NCBI GenBank assembly: GCA_021234155.1 | Contig: JAJEKV010000032.1 | Location: 16,536,408-16,600,407, forward strand | DNA: 64,000 nt | Direction of reading: 5' to 3' | DNA from: Isoetes taiwanensis | Taxonomy: Eukaryota; Streptophyta; Lycopodiopsida; Isoetales; Isoetaceae | Part shown: positions 1 to 13,949 of the stretch, piece after piece | Position numbering within the stretch: position 1 is the first letter of the stretch | Layout: each line of letters opens with the position of its first letter | Program-made: the position numbers and the translations under genes | Notes under the pieces: model-generated | Database searches by the model: none | Told to the model about the DNA's origin: nothing | The model's input: the letters and a program-made list of their open reading frames with translations, nothing else

Positions 1-1160
1 TGGCGTGCTTCGTTCGGTTACCGTATTGCTGTCGCTGCGATCTGAAGCGGTGATTATTTTCCTTCCACCGCACTGTTGTTACGCTCTATTAAATATCAGG
101 ATCACGGTGTCGTAGTTGAGTGCTTTCCGGTCGGTCTGCTTGCCCACGTGCTCTCATATTTCCTTCTTACGCCCATTTCTTTAGTTTGTTATCCAATACC
201 TTTCCAAACCATTTCGCGAGAAAATCGGAGGCTTACCATTATCGTCGCACAGTTCCACCAGGTCTTTTTACGTTTCACCTTCCATGTAGAGGTATGACTC
301 ATTATCATCTGTCACGGGGAGATCGTATGTATGATGCCGATGAAATGTCGTAACACAATACGCTTGCGTTTCGCGATTTTGACACTTATTGATTCCACGG
401 TTAGTCGTGTCGTCCGATGCTTTATGATTGGCCATCCTGTTTAGGGCTAGCATTACACTTCCTAACTATGTTGTCCCCAACAAACATAGCCCGATCAAAA
501 TGGTCGCATCGCATATAAGTGGTGAAAATTTTGATTCAATAAAGCGAAACCTATAAATTGAATGTAAAAGGTGGAGTTATAAAATTGTGATGATCATCTT
601 AAGACACCATCTTTGATGGTGATTATTGCATTTGTAGAACTTTTGGTGTTTCGGGGTTGAATGGATTAACTTAATTGGATTATATCATTGTTTTGATACC
701 TATGGGTGATTTTTATATTCACGGTAACTAATCATTTTGTGCCACCTAAACCATATGTTGGCCAAAATCGGCATAAAACATTTTCGTGCCCCAAATCATA
801 CGTGTATATCAACACGAAATTGCCATTTGGCCCTTTGTTTTGAAATATTACTTGTTTATGCCGCTGTTTGTGGCCGGAGATGGCATGGACAGTTCGGTTA
901 TATTGCATGAAAAATAGATTACATCACAAAGGATCTAGCAATTTCGTATGCCATAATTGTCCGCGACACAAATTCATTGAATCCTTCATACTAAGACCCT
1001 GTTCTCCAATATACACACAAAAAAAAACAAAATTAGCGACTATTATGTACTTGACGTCTCAACTTTATGTCTCACTCTTTTCTTCTCTCAGTCAAGCTGC
1101 ATTTTACAACTATGCGGTGGTGCTAAGGCACCATTACTAGTAATTAATAATTAAATAAAT
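1..1160. other. No recognisable gene
   Basis: AT-rich DNA with only short open frames and no domain I recognise on either strand. I see no repeat of other parts of the window here. Confidence 0.4.
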
Positions 1161-3044
1161 ACTCCATACTTTTTTTTCTTTTTCTTTTTTTAAATTGAAG
1201 CCAGATTTTATATTTCTATACAAAATTTGGCAAATAACAGAAAGAAGCTAATTTTGGTCTCAGAATACTCATCACGAGACCAATTGTCATGATAGTATTC
1301 TGCTGTAATTCTACCGAGGGTTAAACATCCTACAAAAAGTTATCAAGTGTCTTGGCTCTGTGGGTCGGTATAGCAAAGATTTGGAACTGAAGATGCATCG
1401 ATGCTTGTGCTTTATCTCTGGACCCGGTGGTGAAGGAAGCTTATTGTGACTCTATTGCCTTTAATACTTACGGATCTCCCTGTATAGCGGTGCAGCCTAT
1501 ACCTATCACGGCTTCGCCGGTGAGTGGAGCTTCTTAGGCGGAGTCGCCTGCTGTGAGTGGAGGCGAAGCGGCGTCTGCCGATCTAATGATAGAGAGCTTC
1601 GTGAAAGCTTTGCCAATGCCCATCTTGAAACTTCGTCGCCAGTAGGCTTCAAAGGCACCGCGCGAACTCACGCGCCATTTTAAAAAGGCCAGGGAGCTTT
1701 GGTCTAGTTAGAACGCGTGCGATGCGCTCTTGGTTTTGTTTGGATCTGGCGGTGAAGAGTCATAACCGGCAACTCCTACCGTTAACACTCTTACCCCGTT
1801 CAAGCTCTGTTGTCACGACGTAATACGGTACCATCACCTCTTCCACCTCGGCGATGGCCGGTGACCCTTCTTAGTAGCTTCGACCTTATATATCGGCCTA
1901 GCACGCATATCGGTGAATGGCTATCATGGCGTCCAGGAGTGAGATAGTGGTATGTCGCTAAATAAACTTCAGAGACACCTCATCAAAGGGTGATGGGAGG
2001 AAGATTAAAGGGGTCCTCATTTTATGATGTGCACGTCGGTGGTATACTCCCTGCGGGTCTTTGGATCTCTCCCCTCTTCGTTTCACCGTGCATCATCAGA
2101 CCTATAACCTTTCCGGCCTAAAACGAGATGATGGCTGTCTTGACAGCCTCCGCATGAGAGGTGTAAAACCGACATCGACCCGGTCACGGTTTGTTCCGCC
2201 AAGGTATGAAAACCACAAGGGCATTCAACTTTTAGGAGGAAGCTTACCCGGCGTGTGGAGATAGGGTGGGGTACCCTATGCACGAGCCGTCATTTGAACC
2301 AGCTCATCTCTAGGAGGGTGGGCCTTTTAGTCATCGGCAAAGCTGCCTACATGGCTTCAGCGAATGCAGTGAATCTTGAGTTATATATCCTAAAACAGGA
2401 TCTGAGCCATGTTCATTGGTATTACAGTGAAGCTTCAGACATTAGTACTTAATGGCGGTGTAGTGAATATGAGGTTAGGAAACAGCGCTCTTCGGTAGCT
2501 ATAAGTGAGACGAGCGATAAATGACACAAGTGGCCGAGATGGCGGGAAAATAAAAGAGTAGCAGATCACTTTTTTAAGTTCAATTTTTTTTTTCATTTTT
2601 TTTAAATTCCTCTGAAATACACATTTTTGCTCTTTGAGTCCATATTAGGAAAATCTGCAGCGTTTCTTTTGAGTTGTGGGCGATGTTTTCTGGCAGATCC
2701 AACTCTGTGTTCCTTCTATTTTGTCGCAGTCTTGACCAGGAAACGGTGGCCGTGATCAATTCGTTGCTTCGACATTTTGGTACATAAAACTGGCAACTTC
2801 ATTCGGGCTACCTACTAGAAGTTATGGCTTGTGGAAACAAGGGACCTTGTTCTCCCCCTCAAAACATAACATCATGATCTAATAGCTCACTCCTTGACCC
2901 TAACTCTCTCTCACAATTGGAGCCAATACACATAGCGCTATGAAGTTGGAGTAATTCAACAAGATTAATATCCCCTAGCAAGTAGATCTAAGAGTTGGAG
3001 TCCGGCCAGTCTGTGTTGGTCTACACCGAATAGCTGCTCATTAC
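1161..3044. other. Unassigned decayed DNA
   Basis: A poly-T/C run lies near 1,165-1,190, followed by moderately GC-richer sequence (about 1,440-2,300) with several short frames and no recognised domain. An 8-base inverted repeat (AGAATACT / AGTATTCT) brackets 1,261-1,300. The composition shift suggests old transposon DNA, but I cannot assign a family. Confidence 0.3.
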
Positions 3045-3960
3045 CACTATAGCTCGAGAATCTATCTGATGCTTCGTCATACAAATAAAGGGAAATTCCC
3101 TCCCATGGCTATCACCATGGAAAGGTCCTAGTCTAACTCGGACCACTTAGGATGTGCAGAGATGTCGGGGTGAGGCTATAGAGGTGTCATTAGATCCCAC
3201 GTCTATGGGGTCCTCTGGTGAAGCGTGCAGCACGCCCTGGGATTATACAACGGCGTACTCCAATGGTATACCGATGTGTGTGGTCGTCCATCATCAATAC
3301 AAGTACAATATAACATAGGCAATATACCATAAATATAAGGTGTCTACCTGACTCAGACTCCATGGGGTCGGCCCACGACTGATCCGAGGGTCTTAAGATA
3401 ATAGCGAACTGAGAGGGAATTATACTTTATATAGCGTTAGTGGCATAGAACAATGGATAGGGTAGTCCCACTGCGTCAACCCCTCACATGCACACACTTT
3501 CTTGAGATAAGTACGAAGCAATACTATAGCATGATTATGCTCTCCGAGAATGCTATATCATGGAATCCTGCTTATAGAACTACTCAGAAGTTACATCTCC
3601 CGGTCGATGAAACGGTCGAGCGTCCTGCTTAGGCATGGCGTTGGAACGTGCTAGAAAATACGATGCCACATGGTGACCCGACATCCGCCACGACTTACTC
3701 TAAACCTATACGCCGACTCACGGCTTATTCAGGTCAGCGGCGTCCTTAGGCACATCGCACGCAGCGAAATTAATAGGATACCCACGCTGGGTGATGGGCT
3801 ATGGTCTAGCACCTGTAAAGTCGGCAGCCAAGCTGGGCAAGACCCACCGCGTTTCACCTTCATGTGCACGTGGGGTGTTGAATCGACATAGCATCCACAG
3901 CGGTGGGCAATACTTGCAGTGCATTTTACTGGGTCTTGGGGTTTTCTAGCTTCATCTCAG
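3045..3960 (-). repeat. Degenerate gypsy LTR-like sequence
   Basis: This block aligns by eye along most of its length, in the same order, with the minus-strand LTR at 55,290-56,255. Shared landmarks include the segment before the 'catgg' near 3,105, the 'gactccatg' block near 3,355, and the 'gtttcacc...catgtgc...catagcatccacagc' block near 3,857-3,900. Through that LTR it is also related to the reverse complement of the LTRs of the 13.3 kb element. I see no adjoining internal coding sequence, so it is either a solo LTR or the remains of a deleted element. The edges are approximate because divergence is high. Confidence 0.5.
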
Positions 3961-5394
3961 CTTTCTGGGAAACGGTCTCACCACCCCTTGTCCTGCAGGA
4001 GAGAGCAGAGGAACATGTCCTTGTCCAAAGTGTCCAAATAAATGTCTTGGTAGCTTTTTATAAAGAAAGTGTAATTTCATCTATTGAGGAGAGGGTTGAA
4101 ATCTGAATATCTAGGGACTAGCTGGTCTCTTTGCTGGGTGTTGAAATGTGAAAGCTTCCATTCTTGAAGTGCGGTTTGCAATGGTGGTAGCTCCCTCCTT
4201 CTTCCAACTCTCCCCAAACCGATTTGTGGCGGGGAGAACTAGAGTGGGGCTCTATTTCCCTCAAACTTAGCAAATTCCCCACAGCTAATCAATTTGGGCC
4301 GGTGGCATTATATTAGCTTTTCTTTACTAATTAATAACCTAATTAGCCTAATTAGGTTATTTACTACTAATAATATTTTACTTATACTAAAAACCCTTAC
4401 AGGATTACTCCGAGTTATTCTCCGTCTACCACCATTTCCATTTTCCATTTCCATATTCCATTTCATCCACCCCATTCGCTCCCTTCCATTCCATTCCCCC
4501 TTCTTCCAGTTCTGATCTCCCTGTTCCTTCCTCCTTGTTTCCGGCTGTTCCTTGTTCTGAACCGGTCAGTCCTCCGCCGACCCATCCGCCCCACGTTTGC
4601 TTTCGCTGCTTCCGGGCCAGATACTTTGCGCAGTTCCTTCTCCTTGATCTCTTGGTGCCTCTCGTTCTTCCCTTGCCCCACACCCCTTTGGCACGGCTCC
4701 CCGCCCCTATCTCCTATTTCTCAGTCCACTTTAAATTTAAATGTCTCCCGTAAGCGTTTGATCTCCAAGGCTTGCTTATTCTGGAATATTGCTTTTGCCA
4801 CCGCCTGGGGTGCGCCTTCGTTTCTTATTTTCGCGGTTTTCCAGTTCCTGGCCCCTGCATCTTAGTTTGGTGACTTTGACTCCATGCGATCGGTCTTTGC
4901 TTTCAGCGGGTATCACGCTCTTCGTTATTTGATCCGGGGAGGAATTGACGTTGATGTTATTCGGCGCTCTGCCCGTACACCAGCTCTCCTCACGCCCTTG
5001 TTATTATCAATCTAAGATTCTCCCATCTGCTTTCTAGAAAAAAGTCGCGGCCAGTTCCTTACACATTTTCTTTGGGAAATTCACCTAATTCTGATTACGA
5101 CATCTGGCTTTGTCGTCTCGTTTTATTCTTTTCAATTCTCTTACCCCCTTGCCTTTCAAAATTCCTTCTACTTCAACTTTTGATAGTCCTTCCATCCTTA
5201 ATAAGCTGCTGCCAATACTCTCAGTTGGAGTTATGCTTGCCCTTCCACTTATGCTTTGCTTTGATTGTTAATGACTCTTAACATTTACATCACTAAAACA
5301 ATGTAGGATGACATCAAAAGGTTACATAAAGGTCCGATGAATGTAGAGCTTCTCTTGCATAAAAGTGCAAACAATTTAGAGGCCATACTTATTT
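3961..5394. other. No gene seen; pyrimidine-rich tract
   Basis: Plus-strand positions 4,410-4,560 are strongly pyrimidine-rich (repeated CCATTTCC/CCATTCC words), which produces long but low-complexity open frames on both strands. Such tracts occur in plant 5' leaders, but no convincing coding sequence follows. The remaining frames have no recognised domain. Confidence 0.35.
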
Positions 5395-5705
5395 CATGTC
5401 AAAGCCATAAAACAACAAACAACGAGACCATTGAATGATATTGATTGGCATGCAAAACCACAAATCAAATAAACAAATGGTTACAAGCAGGTGGAATTTA
5501 ATTTGATTTGGTGAATAAGTAATGCATATGCTCACATCTGAGCTCTTAATACAATAGGGCCAAAGCTCGTACTCACAGTGAACCAAAGCCCTTGGGAAGA
5601 TGGAAGAGCTGTTGGTTTGAGAACACAGAAGGCGCGAGAAAATGCATGGTGGTGGAGTTATCAAAGGCTTCGATGAAACCCACGTAGGCATGCGACGTGG
5701 GCCAC
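5395..5705. repeat. Diverged direct repeat, copy 1
   Basis: This copy resembles 6,783-7,205 in the same orientation: 'aacaacaaa', 'caaatcaaataaa', 'atttaatttg(a/g)tttggtg', the 'gagaaaa..gcatgg' segment and the 'ggcatgcg' end appear in order. The two copies are about 1.4 kb apart and differ by many substitutions and an insertion in the second copy. They could be the ends of a small decayed element or an old segmental duplication. Confidence 0.45.
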
Positions 5706-6782
5706 ATGGAACGTGTGCGGAAATGATTAGTAGGTAGTAGGAAAAGTAGCTATGGATGGGTCTTCAAAAGTTGACAAAACAAAAGTTGCTGTTAAAACGG
5801 CGAGCTACGTAGGGCTCAAGAAACTTGACCGAGAGAAAACATTTGATATTTTCACTTGGGGTTTCCTACGCATTTTGAGGTTGGCATGTGATTTTTGGGT
5901 CCTTTCCTTATTATCAAATGTATGTTCCATATAGATATAATTGTTAAGCATTCTCACGTTGTGATGGAAGAATTTTAGAGCATGCATTTCTAATTGTAGA
6001 AAGGTCTAATGGTTCTTAATCAATTGTATTTTTTTAGTATATCCTAAAAGAAAACACATGGTTGCCATCTTGATTGAGTTTTGCCATGGCATCGGATAAA
6101 ACATTAGAAGTAGCTAAATGAGTCATACATAAAGACGAAAATATACTAAAACAAACACAAAATGTATGCGACTTAAATTGGTGATATTCCTGTATCATTT
6201 GCTGCGATTTTATGGTGTAGCCTTTTTATGGTTTTCCATGGCCAGCTGGCATTTGCTGGAGTGATGGCGTCATGTCTTCAATCACGCTTACCAATGAAAT
6301 CATTGGACAAAGGCATGTAACTTCATAGGGTGCCTCACTAGGGAACTGAACTTAATGATTGTCTTTTTGGATGCTTGGAGCTTTGCACTAACATGATCCT
6401 TTTTTGCAATTATAAATGTTTCTGATTGATTAGGTTATAGAAATCGGTTGAACCTGAATGACAAACAGTCCCCATAAAATTGTTTACCATTAGAGTTTAC
6501 GTAGGTATTTTCTTCATTGGTCTTCGACGTTCATCACCACCAAAAAGCTACAATGGTGTTGGCTTATTCTCCATCAAGTAGCTTCTTCAGCAAATTATCA
6601 TGAATAAATCACCAGAAATACATAATATCTCCAACTCTACTTAAAGTTATAAGCTCACCCTTTTACATCAAAAACTTTAAAGGTTACTTGAATCACTTTA
6701 AAAATTTATATTTACATGAAGTGCAAATGAATTTTAAAGGGAAGTGCCCTCGAAACACCATATCAGAGAGCCCTTAAAAACA
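5706..6782. other. AT-rich spacer between the two repeat copies
   Basis: No coding sequence is recognised. If the flanking repeats are terminal repeats of one element, this would be its non-coding interior, but I see neither a primer-binding site nor a polypurine tract. Confidence 0.3.
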
Positions 6783-7205
6783 GCAAAACAACAAATACCT
6801 ATTTAGACAGTAAGATTGGAATACAAAGCCTGAAATCAAATAAATAAATGGAGTTACAAACAATAGAAATTTAATTTGGTTTGGTGGAATAAGTCATCTG
6901 GGGACTACGTATGTTTGGCCTACAAAGCTCCACATACAAACTCCTCCCTCGATAGAAGCCGTGTGATTCCACTAGGCCAATGGTCAGTCTCAAGTAAAAT
7001 AGCTACAAAAATCTATTCGGTTCTCAGTAAAATAATATTACGTACACGAAGCCAGACCAGAAGCCATTGGGAGGGAAGGAGGCGTTGGCCGGGGAAGGCG
7101 AGCGACCACGAGAAAACTACATGGGTGAGTGCGGGTTATCCAAGGGCTTCAGGAGAGCCCACATCAGGCATAGGCATGCGGCATCGTGGTGATGCTCATG
7201 GGTGG
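6783..7205. repeat. Diverged direct repeat, copy 2
   Basis: Partner of 5,395-5,705, about 100 bases longer because of an insertion after the 'ggtggaataagt' segment. An open frame of 160 codons crosses it, but the frame follows the repeat and shows no known domain, so I do not call a gene. Confidence 0.45.
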
Positions 7206-10200
7206 AAACCGTCGGGGGTGCCTGCAAGGAGTCGTGGCGTTCGGCCACCACTTAGGTCGCGCTCGGGTTTACTTTGTTTTCAATTCCCTTTGTTTTTCAA
7301 TAAATGTATTGCTTTAGTAGATAAATGGTGTTCTCGCGAGAGTTTTCGCGATAAATAAGGCGGGTTACATTTGTAATAGCAGAAATAAAAGGTACGATAA
7401 ATTTTTAACCTTCCCAAAAAGTGCAACTCAAAATATACCCGCCATGTGAAAAAAAATTAGGGTCCACCCATATAAGTTGATCCACGTACTTCGGGCCGGC
7501 GGGGCAAAGCTTTGGGAATGGTTTTGAGGGCTTGGATTATCCACCGGACATCTGACCGGTCTGATTAATATTACACTCCCGAACTCGACCCCATTTCCCA
7601 TTCACGTCCGAATCCGGTATTTCGCCGTATGATACGTACTCTGGGATTTGCATAAGCCCTCACCTCCTCTTTTCGTCCCTGTATTACGCCATTCTTGTCG
7701 GATCTTTGAACAACTTTCTCCTGCCTGTTGAGTACATTTGAATGAAACAAAATGAAAATCCATTACCCGCTATACGGGCTATGATTTCCGTTTGTGCCAT
7801 TTGGATTGGAAGCGTGGTTATCGATTACCGACTTTCTCTTCTTTTTTGTGGTACGAGGCCGGACTTAGCCTACCACAGTTTGCACCTCGATACGGTTTGG
7901 ACCATTTCGATTTGACTGTCAACTTTGCTGCAATTTTGCGGGGCGATTCTAATCTTAATGTATCACCTAAAATCTGAGGAAATCTTATTATATCATCTAA
8001 ACCTTATCCGCGTGTCTAGGCCCGGAGGAAGAATCTTGGCCTATGACTAAGAAGTCTTCCTCTGGAGCAACATTCTTTGTACCTTACTGAAACCAAGGCC
8101 ATTGAGTGCCATTTGGAATCTAGTATTTGAGAGTGTTCAATACTGCGGCGAGTGAAAAATATTAGCATTCTCTTACATCCCTTTTACGGCCGATGGCAAC
8201 AATTCTTTAAAATTGTTGAATGAATGAAAATCAAATCCACCGGATGAGGAGTCGATGGTTTACTTTCAATGATTCCCTCTTGAAACACAGTTTCTGCCGG
8301 GCAATCACTTTACCTTGCATTCTCTCCATTTCACCCTACAATCACGTAACACCTTGTTACCAATTTTGCCGTCGCGAGAATATCTTTTGTCTTCACGTTA
8401 TAGGAACTACACCCGGTCGAATTTGAGTGTCAGCGATTGAAGCGTCTTTGGGAACGCTGGTAACACCACGGAATTAGGACAGGGGTGTAGTTCGTATGGA
8501 AAGTTGAGAATCGTATTAAAATATCCAATAAGAAGAGCATCCAAAGTGAAATACTTCCATAGGCTTTATCAAAGGAACTCCATGGCCTACGCCCTAAGTG
8601 CTATCTATGTCCGTGTTCTCAACTTCTTATCACGGAAAGAATAGAATGGAATATAACAGAATCTATATAATAACGTGGAAATTGAATTCGAGGGACTACA
8701 TTCTGTTGATTGAAATGGGAGTAAATTCCTAGGATCTGAGAATTGAAATCTTAGAATAAAATTAAGTGTGGCAGAATCTGAGATGCGTGATGGAAATGCA
8801 TCCACAAGGATCATCATACGTGTGTCTCCGAATAGGGGGCTCGGACCTACATACTAGATAATCAGAAGAGGATCACATTAGAAACGCAACTAGGAAGAAG
8901 CGATCAGAAGCGAATATAGGGATCATCCACGGTATTTTAATGTATAGAACCATCTTCAACGGTCATGTCTAAGTTTGAAAGCGCGCTGCTCCGAGTTGGT
9001 CGGAGACTTCCAGAAATTCCGGTGATACAAAATATTTAGGCATAAGAGGAAGATTCCGAAGTGCGACCTTAGCCACAGTACTGAAATATATAGAGATCTG
9101 GGAAGGAACGAAGGGTATATCATGGTCAACGTCCGTTAGGAGTTGGATGGTAGAGTAAATCTACTCGGATAATGGTTAACACAGACATATGTCTAGGTTA
9201 TACTTCTTTACTCGATTTAGGATTTTGCATGTTTTTCTAGCAGTCTTGATCCATGCTCAAATCTCACGCTCTCTTATCTGATAGAATGAGGTTTTAGGGG
9301 CTAGCAGTGATTTCAATGGTGTTTGAACCCGGATTAAACTATTCAAGAAGTTGATTCTGACCTCTATTCAAAGATCGTGCCCAAAACAGTATCCGCGCTC
9401 AATTCATAAGCATTGGTTATCAATAAGCTCTAATGCTACTTCGAGACAAAGAAGATGTGGATTAGCTTCAGGACCTTGGCCGGTGGTTAACCGGACAATG
9501 TCCCGTTCCTGCATCTGGAGTAGATATATTGCGTTCCATTAGGGTAGGGACCACACTCTTTAGGAAAAACAAAGACATCCACCAGTTGAAGAAGCAGAAC
9601 AAGAGAGAAAAGAACCAATGCCTCCCGACCAAAAATAGTGCATTGGCCTTGTATGCATGGAAGGCCAGCGACCATTCTAAATTTGGAATGATACGAATAG
9701 GAGTTGGTTGAGGGTTATTCTAGCTAGCAATACAATATTTTCCGACACCCCCACTCAGGGGATGCCTTGTGCAATGAAGGTTCCTTTGAACATGACTGGG
9801 ATGGGATCTTCTAAGCCCAGCACCCCAGCTCAAAATGGCACTAAGTGTAATGAGGCCCTTTTTGCTTTAGAGTATAGAAACCCCACTCAGGGCTCAGCAG
9901 TATGGGGGCAGGACTGGTAACCAATGTGGGCATGGGTTATGTAGGCTGATGTGAGAGAGAGGAGATGAGGGAGGCAGCCTAACAAATTGGTTTTGGCTGG
10001 AGTTATTCTTCCTTAATCAATGGAATCTCCTACAACATGGCGATTAGAATGGTTTTGACATAGGCGATATTCTCTTAGAATAGCTTTTAAAACATAGCGT
10101 ATTCTCTTAGTTTTTAAAACATAGCGTATCCTTAATCTCTTGCAAAATAATGAGGTTGATATTCCTCCATATTGAAGTAAACTACTCGGTTTGCACTTAG

Positions 10201-10832
10201 AAATTACCCTCTTTACACTTAAAAGATCAAGGTATATACAACATTATTTAGCTACCAGATGTTTGTGCCAGTTTAGTTGTTTGCCCTCTATACATACTGG
10301 CATGCATAGCTATAAAGATACAAAATTTTAGCGTCTAAGGCAACTTAAAGTGGTCAATCAAAAATCCAAAATATATACCAATGCTAAGAAAAGTAGTTAG
10401 GGTTTCCATTGGTGTGGTTGAATTAAAACCAACTTAAAATATTCAACCCAGAATCCAAAATCACATCAATGCTATGAAAAACATATATTGTCCATTAGGC
10501 TAAGTTTTTATGCTCTTGGTGTGGGCAACCCATGATTAACTTGGGTTCCATTCTTTTTTAATCAAAATATGGAGCTATGTAAGTTCTATTATCAGAATTT
10601 GGGAATTTGGAACCCCAGAGCCAATTCCTGTAAGGCAACAAAACCCAAGCGTGTTATAGATGAGAACTCATGCCCCAAACCTTCTTGGCAGTCCCTCCCA
10701 CAGGTGTCTCTGCATCGGAATCTTAACCTTTTGCCAAAAGGCGCTTGTTGGTTGCAGCCTCTATCTAAACCTTGGCCAAACAATGAAGGGCAAATCCAAA
10801 TGTCCTTTCAAATCCTAGAGACAGTATGGACA
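7206..10832. other. No recognisable gene
   Basis: Only short frames without known domains on either strand. A 35-base near-perfect tandem duplication containing 'ttttaaaacatagcgtat' lies at about 10,070-10,130, and short 'ccccactcaggg' words recur near 9,750 and 9,880. Confidence 0.35.
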
Positions 10833-10955
10833 GTATGGGCTTTAAGAATCAAAAGGTTTGATTGTCCTCATTCATCATTAACAAATGTTAATGGAACGTA
10901 TGGGCTTTAATCAAGAGATTTGATTGTCCTCATTCATCTGGCAAATGTTAAGCTT
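10833..10955. repeat. 66-base tandem duplication, two copies
   Basis: The segment starting 'tatgggctttaa' and containing 'tttgattgtcctcattcat' and 'aaatgttaa' occurs twice, starting at 10,833 and 10,899. The period is 66 bases and the copies differ by small indels. Confidence 0.75.
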
Positions 10956-13949
10956 GCCATGTTCCTTCAACTATAGCTCACATGGTACTTACAATTTCCA
11001 ACTTACATTCTACAACATAACCTTAAGGTGTAGAGTTTATAATTCTCTTGGTGTTTGGTTACCATTTGCTTGGTTCCCATAATTCAATGGAAACTCATTT
11101 TTGCAATTTGCCTCATATCTATCATGAACCTTATGATTTCATATGTTATTCACCTTATCCATATGCTACAGCATATGATTATAAACCTTATCCACAAGAT
11201 ATATATCTCAACAACATCCTTCTAAATAACTTTGCAATTCAAAGCATAAGCATATTAAAGAATGACTTTGTAAAGCATATAAGCATATTAAAGCATATCA
11301 AAGAAAGAACTACACTTTGTTGTGCTCCACAGATAAAATAAACCTTTAATTACAAATAAACCTTTAATCATAAAGAGCTGAATCGTAACGCAATGTTGCA
11401 CTTAATAAAAAAGCAAGAAATAAGATGGAAACAAAGAAGCACAATTTCATTATATATATGGACTTCCTCTGAGTCTGTATGCCTCTGAAATGATGGTAAT
11501 TTTTAGAATATTGCATTTTTTTAATTATAATGATGCAATTTTTTGGGAATCGATGCAGATGAGTGAGCTGGCAGGCATTGTGTCAGGTAAGTGGGTTACG
11601 AAGAAAATCAAAGGCGGTGTTCTGGAAAGCGCCTTCCTTAACCAAGCGTTGCTTGGATTAAAGAACGTACAAATCTGCTCACTGGGTGCTTTCTCCGAGG
11701 ACACTGAAATGGTTGGGCGAGTAGCGGATATGGATTTACAATGGTAATCACGGATCCCCATATTAGTGTATGAACCAATCTTAGCCCATGCGGTCGGTTT
11801 AGCAGCTAGAGGTTGCCAAAGCGAGGATAAACCGACATGGAAGAAGTCGATGTCAGTCTTGAAGCTCCTCCATGTGGGAAGGGTTAGCCTGCGAAATTAA
11901 GCGATAGCCGAAGGTCGGCTTCAGTGAAATGAGAGCTAGAGTCACCGCCTCATATCAGCGAAGTAAAGGCAGCGAAGGAAATTTCTGCGAAAATGGAGGG
12001 GCGTTTGGATGCCGCGATATACGCGTTTGGTACGTTATTTAAAAGACTTTATAAAATTAAAAAACATGAAGCTTGCAGCAGCAAGCTTCGTTGTCAACAC
12101 CTACTCACTCATACCGAGGACTTTTGCGGTAGGCGTTATTTAGTAGCATTGAGTTGATCTGGGGATCTTATTCGAAGATTCCGAAGCGGAGCGTGGCCAG
12201 AAACTTTGCTCTGATATTATCTATTATACATCTTTATATTATCACGTTACTTTAGATGTCGAGGGAACCATATTCTGGGTTCTATATACTTCTGCTTTAT
12301 AAAAGGTTTCTCTGTTATTTCCATAAAAGAGCATAATAGCCCTACAATAGCTTCCTGCGGTGGGGAACCCAGTGGGTGCAGCGCTGGTTCCTTCTCCCCT
12401 AGGGAGAAGCCTCATCCAAGTCTCACAGAGCCTCAGAAAGCGGCCCGCTTAATTTCCTCGGGGAGTTTAGGGTTTAATGATGCTTGAGGCTGTACTTTAT
12501 ACTGGCAATTTATTATTAAACTTAGAAAACTTAGATGTGTACATTCTTATAACTTAACTCACATATAAATTCTTACATCTAATATTTGCATAATATAGTT
12601 ATTCATAGATACTCTTATAGCATACATGGATTCTGGAGAATTATAAGGCATTGGTTATATTATCAATCTAAAGAAATGCCTTCACGGATCCGAGAATAGC
12701 ATTGAAGCCTTGATGCTCAGTTGTGCATGCATAAGCCACATGGCGATAGGCGCCGATTACAAACTTTGCTTGATCGCCCACAGGTGGCGACTTCATGCAG
12801 CCAGTATAAACATCTACCGTACTTCAGGCATTCAACATCATCCTACATTGGTTATGTTTAATACCGATACCTATTTTCTTGAATTTGCTTGTACTACATG
12901 TCTTTTATACTCAAAAGATTAGACAAAGACCAACCATGGTTGGCATTTTTAGATAACCTCTGTCTTAGCAACTGGTTGGCGGAAGGTTCACAAGATCGAC
13001 TTAACACGAGGATGGTAAGCAACCTGTTTTTAAGATTGTGGCGAAGATCTTCGGGAACTTCACTTCAAACTAGCATTACCTAATACCCAAAATATCTTAA
13101 AAATCTCAAGCAGGTCCACCACCACTCAAATACCGTTTCAACCTTAATATTTCTAAAACTTAGGTAACTGCACTATCTTGGTAGTTTAAATTCTTGAATG
13201 CAAGACAAAAAACAGTCATGGCATTGCTTACTTGGTCCTGGGATTCACACGGGGTGGCAATCGAGGCCGTCCGAGACACGGCGGAATGTGGCATCGATTG
13301 CCACACATGCTAACAAAATCTATTCACGCCAATCCGCCCTTTTCATGACTGCCAATGTGAACAGGTGGCTCCTTCATCACACTTCAAATGGGTCGCTTTT
13401 GGCTGCTGTAATTGCTCGCCTTCTTGGCTGGAGTCCGTCGGATATGAAAATTTTTCTGTAAGCTCGGCATTTTTCTCGTTTGCACTTCTCTACAAATTCT
13501 AACCTGCAGCAGACGTGAAGATTAATCGATTCTTTGAAACAGGTTTGTGAAACCTGCAGAGTTCAATATTTGATTGACGTAGAAGATCTACCAAAATCCA
13601 AGCAAGTTCCTAGTCTCTTTGCTTTCATTCTTTGGTCGCTGCCGTATTTCCTTCATTCTTTTTCATATCTTATCCTAGGTATACTTCAATCTTTGTGAAT
13701 CCGCCGTTTCAAATATTTCTCGGGTTTTGCCCTGTTTCATCTTTTCAGCATATTGTTATTACACTCATATTATATATTTCTTGAATCTGCTGCTACTGTA
13801 GAAGGTTATGGCAGTTCTGCACGTTATCTCCAAGCCACAGCCGCCCTGGATTGGTAAACATGGTTTATAATCTTTCTGTTTGCAGCTTTAGGACTATTTG
13901 CTATGAAAGATTCGGCAAACCTGTAGTCTGATATTACAGCAATATCCGT
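10956..13949. other. No recognisable gene; one unassigned open frame
   Basis: An 85-codon plus-strand frame at 11,490-11,747 has reasonably gene-like composition in its second half (AGIVSGKW...VTKKIKGGV...), but I do not recognise it. It could be a stray exon or a transposon fragment. The GC-richer stretch at 11,760-12,060 and the frames near 12,710-13,460 also show no known domain. Confidence 0.3.
12068..12089. other. Short perfect inverted repeat
   Basis: Two 9-base arms (GAAGCTTGC and GCAAGCTTC) flank a 4-base loop. No T-run follows directly and no gene is adjacent, so I give it no function. Confidence 0.5.

Noticed and set aside
4426-4865. Several overlapping open frames of 70-85 codons on both strands
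   Set aside because: They lie over a pyrimidine-rich low-complexity tract; composition alone opens the frames and no domain is visible.
6876-7358. 160-codon plus-strand frame as a gene
   Set aside because: It spans the second copy of a dispersed repeat and shows no domain or splice context.
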